From contig JACCSF010000293.1 in NCBI GenBank assembly GCA_013813135.1, positions 1 through 10,725 on the forward strand: DNA of 10,725 nt, written 5' to 3'. The notes below the pieces were generated by a model, which was not told the origin of the DNA, searched no databases, and saw only the letters and a list, made by a program, of their open reading frames with translations. Source of the DNA: Thermoleophilaceae bacterium. GTDB lineage: Bacteria; Actinomycetota; Thermoleophilia; Solirubrobacterales; Thermoleophilaceae. The translations under genes were made by a program, and so were the position numbers. Positions within the stretch are counted from its first letter, which is position 1; the number at the start of each line of letters is the position of its first letter. This document shows positions 6,612-10,725 of the stretch, in pieces.

Positions 6612-7081
6612 GGGTTCTTGCGCGTCAGGGCCGCCGCCAGCGGCGACAACACCCCATAGTGCTCGGGCTCCGGTGGGCGCTCCCAGTGGACCTCGGACTG
6701 CGGTGGACGCGACACCACGTGATAGACCGGGACGGATGTGAGCTTCTCGAGCCGCCGCGGCAGGTCGATGCCGAGCCACCGCGACGACCCCGTCGGAAGG
6801 GTCGAGACGACGATCTCGTCGAACTTCATCGGATCCCAGGTCTCCATCGTGGCCACGATCGGATCGGCGTCGCCGGTGTGGCCGCTCACGTTGTCGAGGC
6901 CGGCTGCGCGCATGCCCTCCAGCGCTTCGGCGAGGCGGGCCTCCGCATGCTGACCCTCGCGCGGCACCAGCAGCGTGAAGCGGCACGCGCCCCGGCTCGC
7001 GCGCGCCTGCAGAGCAGCGAGCAGATCATCGGAGGTCGCGGTGATGTTCGCGACGACCAGGACGTGGAACTCCCAAGCCAT
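6608..7081 (-). CDS. UspA/HUP-superfamily-like protein of unknown role
   Basis: A 157-residue soluble protein. It begins with a hydrophobic strand FHVLVVANITAT (5-16), then alternates strands and helices (CRFTLLVPREGQHAEARLAE; DPIVATMETWDPMKFDEIVV). It carries the Gly/Ser-rich STLPTGSSRWLGIDLPRRLE, which resembles the nucleotide-binding loop of universal-stress-like Rossmann (HUP) folds. Similar small proteins are common in Solirubrobacterales genomes with no assigned function. The start ATG 7081 is supported by GAGGAGGG just upstream on the minus strand. It is the last gene of a minus-strand group (8627 to 6608), 68 bases after the preceding gene. The stop overlaps the dehydrogenase stop by four bases. 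A stress-related role is inferred only from fold. Confidence 0.75.
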   Translation of the reverse strand: MAWEFHVLVVANITATSDDLLAALQARASRGACRFTLLVPREGQHAEARLAEALEGMRAAGLDNVSGHTGDADPIVATMETWDPMKFDEIVVSTLPTGSSRWLGIDLPRRLEKLTSVPVYHVVSRPPQSEVHWERPPEPEHYGVLSPLAAALTRKNP

Positions 7082-7149
7082 GGCGCCCTCCTCGGGCCTT
7101 TGTGCCGTTCCCTTGAGAGTAGCGCGGCGGACGTCGTGCCGGGAGTGCG

Positions 7150-7431
7150 TCAGTCGGCCGCGTCGAGGCGCCCGCGGAAACTCGGCAGGCCCTCTTCGTG
7201 AGCCTGTATCGGTCCGCGCCGCTCCGAGCCCAGGGCGAGCTGGTCGAGGCGCTCTATCTCGCGCTCTCCCTCCACCCGCGCCGGATGACCCGACGGGAGC
7301 GCCTCGATCAGCGTCCGGATGCGGTTGCGCAGCTGGAGCGCGAAGTGGGGGGTGGACGCTCCCATGAGCTGGCGCACATCCTCCGCGGTGGGCTCGCGGT
7401 GGAGGCGGTCGGGGCGCTCGTACTCGCTCAT
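7150..7431 (-). CDS. Conserved-looking small protein, 93 residues, function unknown
   Basis: ATG 7431 to TGA 7152-7150. The protein is charged and mostly helical: RPDRLHREPTAEDVRQLMGA (6-25), then FALQLRNRIRTLIEALPSGH (30-49) and VEGEREIERLDQLALGSE (53-70). There is no signal peptide, membrane segment, Cys pair or recognisable domain. The amphipathic helices could support dimerisation or binding to another protein. It sits 26 bases downstream of the lipoprotein gene and 68 bases upstream of the UspA-like gene, all on the same strand, so co-expression is likely. A weak AGGA lies about 13 bases upstream of the start. I do not recognise a family; it may be lineage-specific. Confidence 0.65.
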   Translation of the reverse strand: MSEYERPDRLHREPTAEDVRQLMGASTPHFALQLRNRIRTLIEALPSGHPARVEGEREIERLDQLALGSERRGPIQAHEEGLPSFRGRLDAAD

Positions 7432-7457
7432 GGGACGCCGAATCCTACGGGTGCGCT

Positions 7458-8627
7458 CTACGGCGAGTTCGCCTGCACGGGGATCAACTCGGTCGTCGCG
7501 TCGATGCGCGCCTGCTCGTCGACCGAGATCGCCTTGTCGTCGCCGAGGATCCAGACGCGGTTGTAGACGGCCTGGCCGGGGTCGTCCTCGTACCCAGGCT
7601 GCACGCTCAGCAGGTAGTCCTCGAGCGGGCGCGGCAGCTGGTCTGCGTCGTCGGTGAGGAGCAGCGGCGCAAACACCCCGCGCGTGGCGAGCGACGCGGC
7701 GGCGGCGGCATCGAGCGGGCGGTCCACGTTGGCGATCGCGAAGTTGTAGCCCGGCACCACGATCCCCCAACCGAAGTCACCCCTCTCGTAACGGGCGAAG
7801 GCGATCGCGTTCTCGACGGGCGTGCGCGCGGCGATTCGGCTCACCGACCGGGCCAGCTTGCGCTTGGTCAGCTCGCGCTCCACCTCCCCGGAGATCACGC
7901 TCTGCGGGCCGAGCAGGTAGACGTTGGGCCGCTCGTGGCCGGCCAGCGCCCGCCGCACCGGCGCGGGGATCGAGTCCGCCCTCACCGGCAGCGCGGCGTC
8001 CCCGGACCGCGCTGCCCACGACGCCGCGGGCAGCGCCCATTCGGGGCTGTCGGCGGAGTAGAGCACGACGTCGCCCGACGGCTTGCCGCTCGCCGCGGAG
8101 ATGAAGCGGTCGATTGCGGCGGCGCGCTGGAACGCGTCGCCGCCCTGCACCACGGCGGTCTTGAAGCCGTCCGGGCGTGCCACGCCGGCCCCGATGCGGA
8201 TCACCTGGGCGTCCTTGGAGAGATCGGAGCCCTTGGGCTGCAGGTGGTTGAGCGTGTCCTCGCTGATCGCCGGCAGCTCGTCTCCGTCTGACAGCAGCAG
8301 CGGAGCGCCGATCGGCGGTCCGGCCAGCACGGCCGCCGCGATCGCCGTCTGCCAGTCGTCGGAGTCGACGAGCACCACGGCGGTGGGGCGGTCCGCGCCG
8401 CCCGTGGCGGGGTAGAGGGCGCTCGCGACGCCGGCGGCGTCGGCGACCGCGTCGGCCCCGCCGACCCGGATCGTGTTGCGGGTGGCGCTCGAGGGGAAGC
8501 CGAGCTTCTCGGCCGCCTGGTCGTCCTGGGGATCCACGCCGAGCTGGGGCGGACGGCCGTCGTCGTCGCCGAGCGAGCAGCCACCGAACACGCAGGGGAT
8601 CAGCAACGCAAGAGCCAGGCGACGCAT
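7458..8627 (-). CDS. Cell wall-binding repeat (CWB2-type) lipoprotein
   Basis: A 389-residue protein from ATG 8627. The N-terminus MRRLALALLIPCVFGGCSL is a lipoprotein signal with a slightly atypical lipobox (FGG-Cys17), followed by an acidic, polar linker (GDDDGRPPQ) as expected for a lipid-anchored extracellular protein. From about residue 45 come repeats in the style of the CWB2 family (PF04122): TIRVGGADAVADAAGVASAL, then AVVLVDSDDWQTAIAAAVLA, GAPLLLSDGDELPAISEDTL and AQVIRIGAGV, with related blocks later (VYLLGPQSVISGEVE; GVFAPLLLTDDADQLPRPLE). CWB2 modules bind anionic wall polymers in Gram-positive bacteria. No catalytic domain is attached. ATG 8663 is in frame but would put extra residues before the signal. 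A poor Shine-Dalgarno precedes either start. It is probably first in a three-gene minus-strand unit. Confidence 0.82.
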   Translation of the reverse strand: MRRLALALLIPCVFGGCSLGDDDGRPPQLGVDPQDDQAAEKLGFPSSATRNTIRVGGADAVADAAGVASALYPATGGADRPTAVVLVDSDDWQTAIAAAVLAGPPIGAPLLLSDGDELPAISEDTLNHLQPKGSDLSKDAQVIRIGAGVARPDGFKTAVVQGGDAFQRAAAIDRFISAASGKPSGDVVLYSADSPEWALPAASWAARSGDAALPVRADSIPAPVRRALAGHERPNVYLLGPQSVISGEVERELTKRKLARSVSRIAARTPVENAIAFARYERGDFGWGIVVPGYNFAIANVDRPLDAAAAASLATRGVFAPLLLTDDADQLPRPLEDYLLSVQPGYEDDPGQAVYNRVWILGDDKAISVDEQARIDATTELIPVQANSP

Positions 8628-8697
8628 GGCGGCGCAGATTAGCCGCGACCCCCCCTCTCGCATCTCGTTGGGCTAACCCGTCCGACTGGGGTGGGAA

Positions 8698-8718
8698 TCT
8701 CGGCTCTTGCCGAGAGCC
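8698..8718. repeat. Nested stem-loop upstream of the transposase-like relic
   Basis: Two mutually exclusive hairpins share these bases. One is TCTCGGC-TCTT-GCCGAGA (8698-8715, 7-bp stem, 4-base loop). The other is GGCTCT-TGCCG-AGAGCC (8702-8718, 6-bp stem). It could be a terminus or terminator-like structure at the edge of the old mobile gene. There is no T-run. The rest of 8628-8730 holds only a C-rich stretch and a 6-bp repeat pair (TTAGCC/GGCTAA, 8639 and 8681), with no gene. Confidence 0.45.
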
Positions 8719-8730
8719 AGCGCAGCGAGG

Positions 8731-9121
8731 GTCAAGTGCCCGGACCGTGAGCACGCTGGCTCGCGGATCAAGCTGGACGGCACCTAGGGCAAGTTGGGCC
8801 ACCGCCGTCAGCGCTACAAGTGCTCCCCGCGTGGGGGCAGGCCGCACGTGTTCACCGAGCTTCTGCCGCGAGAGGAATCCTGGAACGGGGGCCTGCGACA
8901 AGTCGAGCGCCGCGAGGGCCCCAAGGCCCCGCGTCACTACCAGTTCGTCGCCCGCGGGATCGCTGAGGCGCTGGCAGCGGTCGGGGCTGGCGACACCTAC
9001 ATGCAGGCCTCCCGGGTGGCGCGGGATCGTGCCCGGCGCTTTCGCTTCCACCCCGAGACTGGCGAGGTTCGCGAGTCCGCGCACGGCCAGCTCGTCGCCG
9101 ATTGGGTCGGGCTGTTCGCGC
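8731..9121 (+). pseudogene. Zinc-ribbon transposase-like gene, 5' part, decayed and interrupted by an IS110-family element
   Basis: In the frame that begins VKCPDREHAGSRIKLDGT at 8731 there is an in-frame TAG (8785-8787). The frame then continues as HRRQRYKCSPRGGRPHVFTE, LPREESWNGG, KAPRHYQFVARGIAEALAAV and ASRVARDRARRF, ending DWVGLFA at 9120. CP...H plus YKC looks like a zinc-ribbon of the type that starts many transposases, and the QFVARGIAEAL...A segment resembles a helix-turn-helix. Around 8886-8925 one extra and one missing base seem to compensate each other: an alternative frame reads ACDK where a second Cys pair would be expected. No valid start codon is present at the expected N-terminus (GTC at 8731). 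The catalytic part lies beyond the insertion and the window. The exact transposase family is uncertain. Confidence 0.65.
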
Positions 9122-9128
9122 TAGACGC

Positions 9129-9135
9129 TATGGCG
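9129..9135 (+). repeat. Left subterminal inverted repeat of the IS element
   Basis: TATGGCG, 7 bases inside the inferred left end. Its inverted copy CGCCATA is at 10590-10596, 1-3 bases from the inferred right end. Asymmetric subterminal repeats of this kind are reported for the IS1111 group. The left copy also overlaps a small hairpin, GGCGG-TTGA-CCGCC (9132-9145). Confidence 0.55.
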
Positions 9136-9154
9136 GTTGACCGCCGGGGTTAGC

Positions 9155-9237
9155 GGCCGGACCCTGTTCGCCAGTTCGGGGGTTTGTCTGGCCGGAGACT
9201 GGCTCCGGCTGACCCCATGCGAAGGGAGGGTCCGGCC
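9155..9237 (+). promoter_or_regulatory. Structured 5' leader that can mask the transposase ribosome binding site
   Basis: GGCCGGACCCT (9155-9165) and AGGGTCCGGCC (9227-9237) form a perfect 11-bp inverted repeat. The 3' arm covers the end of the Shine-Dalgarno (GGGAGGG, 9224-9230) and abuts the ATG at 9238. Inside lies a second hairpin, GCCGGAG-ACTGG-CTCCGGC (9191-9209). When formed, the outer stem would hide the start site and limit transposase synthesis. It could instead be part of a non-coding RNA of the left end. Confidence 0.6.
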
Positions 9238-10323
9238 ATGACCGGAACGATGACGAGTGCGGGCTTGGATGTCCATGCCCGCTCGATCGACGCTGCGGCG
9301 ATCTGCGTCGCGACGGGGGAGGTGACGCGCAGGCGTTTCGGTGGCGCCTCGGGCGCGGTGATCGACTGGCTGAGGGGTCTGCCTGGGCCGGTGCATGCTT
9401 GTTATGAGGCGGGCCCGACGGGCTTTGGGCTGTTCCGCACCGCGGAGGCGGCGGGGATCCGGATGGACGTGATCGCGCCTTCGAAGACTCCGCGGGCGGC
9501 CGGCGATCGGGTCAAGACGGACCGCAAGGACGCCGAGCTGCTCGCGCGGCTGCTGCTCGCGGGGCAGCTGAGCGCTGTGCGGGTGCCCGAGGCGCGGATG
9601 GAGGCGCGCCGTGAACTGTTTCGTTGCCACGAGCAGGCGCGCGGGGACCTGATGCGCGCCCGCCACCGGACCTCGAAGATGTTGTTGCGCCACGGGCGGG
9701 TGTGGTCTGGGGGATCGACCTGGACCCAGCGCCACCGGGTCTGGCTCGCCGGCCAGCAGTTCGAGCAGGTGGAGTCCGAGCTGGCCTTCGGCGACTACCT
9801 CGCGAGCGTCGACGCGGCGGCTGCGCGCAAGGCGGCGCTCGCTGAGCGCCTCTCGCGCTTGGCGCTCGAGGAAGACCTCTGGCCGACGGTCTCGCGTCTG
9901 CGCGCCTTCCGCGGGATCGACACGCTGACCGCGCTCGGCCTGCACCTCGAGCTCGGCGGCGACTGGGCGCGCTTTGAGCGGCCCGCCCAGCTATCAGCCT
10001 GGCTGGGGCTGATCCCGTCGCTGCACCAGTCGGGCGAGTCCGCGACGCGCGGGGCGATCACCAAGACCGGGTCGCTCTACGCGCGCCGGCTGCTCGTCGA
10101 GTCGGCCTGGCACTACCGGCGCAAGCCCTACCTCGGGCCGACGCTCGCCGCCCGCCAGCAGGGCGTCCCCGACCAGGTCCTGCAAGGCTCGTGGCGAGCT
10201 CAGCGCCGTCTGCACCGCGTCTTCGGGCGGCTCAAGGCGCGCGGCAAGCCGGCCAACGTCGCGACAGTCGCGGTCGCGCGCGAGCTCTCAGGGTTCCTCT
10301 GGGCGGCAGCCGTGACCGACTGA
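9238..10323 (+). CDS. IS110/IS1111-family DEDD transposase
   Basis: A 361-residue transposase. The N-terminal RuvC-like DEDD domain shows SAGLDVHARS (Asp11), HACYEAGPTGFGL (Glu57) and the paired KTDRKDAELLARLL (Asp95 and Asp98). The C-terminal Tnp20 domain shows RLRAFRGIDTLTALGLHLEL, FERPAQLSAWLGLIPSLHQS, GESATRGAITKTGSLYARRL, with a serine (Ser265 or Ser268) where the family's nucleophile lies. Length is normal and the frame is intact, so the enzyme may be active. ATG 9238 is preceded by GGGAGGG at 7 bases, which decides the start over an in-frame upstream GTG-like codon. These recombinases move through a circular intermediate and, in studied members, choose donor and target sites with an element-encoded guide RNA. 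Confidence 0.93.
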   Translation: MTGTMTSAGLDVHARSIDAAAICVATGEVTRRRFGGASGAVIDWLRGLPGPVHACYEAGPTGFGLFRTAEAAGIRMDVIAPSKTPRAAGDRVKTDRKDAELLARLLLAGQLSAVRVPEARMEARRELFRCHEQARGDLMRARHRTSKMLLRHGRVWSGGSTWTQRHRVWLAGQQFEQVESELAFGDYLASVDAAAARKAALAERLSRLALEEDLWPTVSRLRAFRGIDTLTALGLHLELGGDWARFERPAQLSAWLGLIPSLHQSGESATRGAITKTGSLYARRLLVESAWHYRRKPYLGPTLAARQQGVPDQVLQGSWRAQRRLHRVFGRLKARGKPANVATVAVARELSGFLWAAAVTD

Positions 10324-10597
10324 GCACGCCCCGACATCCACCGGCCGGTGGCCGGGGCGCCGGGCCAGAGCGGCCGGCACGCGCGACACAGCTATGAGCA
10401 GCAGGCCAAGACCCGCCACGCCCGTTCCTAGAGCTGCGCACGCCGGCGACGAAAAAGCGCCATGGGGCAACCAATCCCCGCACCATCAGACTGGCAACGC
10501 CCGACAGAGCGCCCGACGCCCCGCCCACCGGCCACCCCCAAAGCCCCCCCGCCGGGCGCCGATCAACGCTGCCGACTTGACAAACCGCACGCCATAT
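10324..10597 (+). ncRNA. Candidate guide (bridge/seek) RNA region of the IS element
   Basis: The 274 bases between the transposase stop and the right end have no credible coding sequence, far more than a compact IS needs for an end. It starts with a strong nested hairpin: GCCCCG (10328-10333) pairs with CGGGGC (10353-10358), enclosing the perfect palindrome CCACCGG-CCGGTGG (10338-10351). Farther on is GGGG-CAACCAAT-CCCC (10464-10479) with an 8-base loop. In the IS1111 group the guide RNA is encoded downstream of the transposase, which matches this position. RNA limits and strand are inferred from that precedent, not shown. Confidence 0.5.
10590..10596 (-). repeat. Right subterminal inverted repeat of the IS element
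   Basis: CGCCATA, the exact inverse of TATGGCG at 9129-9135, directly inside the inferred right boundary. Beyond 7 bp the match fades; only loosely similar bases (GGTT) follow with a shift. Confidence 0.55.
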
Positions 10598-10599
10598 CA

Positions 10600-10725
10600 G
10601 TTGTGTTCGAGGCCTACCGAGCCAGGGCCTGGCCGACCGAGGGCTCGCTGCTGCTTGACCACCTGCCGTTTCGGATCGGGGCCGAGGATTCAAACGGCAG
10701 GGGGATACCCGGAGGAACGGTCGCC
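10600..10725 (+). pseudogene. Zinc-ribbon transposase-like gene, continuation after the IS insertion (3' partial)
   Basis: From GTT 10600 an open frame reads VVFEAYRARAWPTEGSLLLD, HLPFRIGAEDSNGRGIPGG and TVA to the right edge. It has no start of its own and is the sensible continuation of the frame that ends DWVGLFA at 9120. The compact Trp/Leu/Asp-rich text (SLLLDHLPFRI) would lead into the catalytic domain beyond the window. No stop codon occurs in these 42 codons. Coding capacity downstream cannot be judged. Confidence 0.6.

Larger units (their letters stand above)
9122..10597 (+). mobile_element. IS110/IS1111-family insertion sequence, about 1.48 kb
   Basis: The limits come from the interrupted gene: its frame stops making family sense after GCG 9118-9120 and resumes at GTT GTG TTC GAG from 10600. 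Joining C9121 to CA 10598-10599 would restore a continuous frame (FA-P-VVFEAYRARAWP). The ends are therefore known to about 2 bases. There is no terminal inverted repeat and no obvious target duplication, but a 7-bp subterminal repeat is present. That combination, with a single DEDD transposase and long untranslated DNA, is characteristic of IS110/IS1111 elements. It contains a 116-base leader, the transposase gene, and 274 bases of 3' non-coding DNA. Confidence 0.8.

Noticed and set aside
8628..8663. In-frame ATG 8663 as the lipoprotein start
   Set aside because: It would put MREGGSRLICAA before the lipoprotein signal; ATG 8627 begins a standard positively charged n-region (MRRL).
9121..9945. 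274-codon minus-strand open frame over the IS transposase
   Set aside because: It is a low-complexity Arg/Pro/Ala text opposite a gene with all DEDD and Tnp20 motifs.
10232..10693. Minus-strand open frame across the IS right end
   Set aside because: It crosses the inferred element boundary and has a Gly/Arg/Ser-rich composition with no domain, which is expected by chance in this base composition.
1..10725. CRISPR arrays, tRNA, rRNA or toxin-antitoxin genes
   Set aside because: No regularly spaced repeats, cloverleaf, rRNA-like text or paired small toxin/antitoxin genes were seen on either strand.

Overview
The window is high-GC DNA with strong G/C preference at third codon positions. Closely packed genes, convergent pairs sharing stop-codon bases, paired acyl-CoA dehydrogenases next to TetR regulators, a cell-wall-binding-repeat lipoprotein and a protein-kinase-like TPR tail all suggest an actinomycete, most likely of the Thermoleophilia/Solirubrobacterales type. 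The taxon is inferred from gene style; there is no rRNA or tRNA here.

Layout, left (1-2848): the C-terminal end of a membrane-anchored TPR protein runs off the left edge (1-477). An acyl-CoA dehydrogenase follows (491-1601) whose reading frame is broken by a short deletion near codon 337. Facing it is a TetR regulator (1519-2226, minus) that overlaps by four bases (GTGA) the end of an upstream MFS drug-exporter gene. That exporter is a relic: the first 33 codons (2848 to about 2750) are joined out of frame to the last ~173 codons (to 2223), so most of the 14-helix protein is missing.

Layout, middle (2849-6611): a 23-bp near-perfect palindrome (2873-2895) sits between the exporter start and a divergent secreted serine hydrolase (2899-3729). 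Next come a second TetR gene (3726-4379, minus) and, divergent from it across 27 bp carrying another inverted repeat (4382-4397), two adjacent acyl-CoA dehydrogenases (4407-5543, 5589-6611). Their active-site elements look complementary, as in the two-subunit ChsE-type enzymes of actinobacterial steroid catabolism. This is the clearest working unit in the window: a TetR-controlled, probably heteromeric dehydrogenase for CoA thioesters.

Layout, right (6608-10725): three minus-strand genes, a CWB2-repeat lipoprotein (7458-8627), a 93-residue unknown (7150-7431) and a UspA/HUP-like protein (6608-7081), may form one transcription unit. From about 8700 the DNA becomes mobile. A decayed zinc-ribbon transposase-like gene (8731-9121 and 10600 to the right edge) is split by an IS110/IS1111-family element (about 9122-10597). 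This element has a DEDD transposase, a structured 5' leader that can mask its ribosome binding site, a 7-bp subterminal inverted repeat, and a 274-base untranslated 3' region where a bridge/seek guide RNA would be expected.

The most interesting points are the nested insertion with its candidate guide-RNA region, the complementary dehydrogenase pair with its operator, and two frame-breaking internal deletions about 1.25 kb apart (ACAD and MFS). The deletions could be real gene decay or assembly faults. I found no clearly new multi-gene system.
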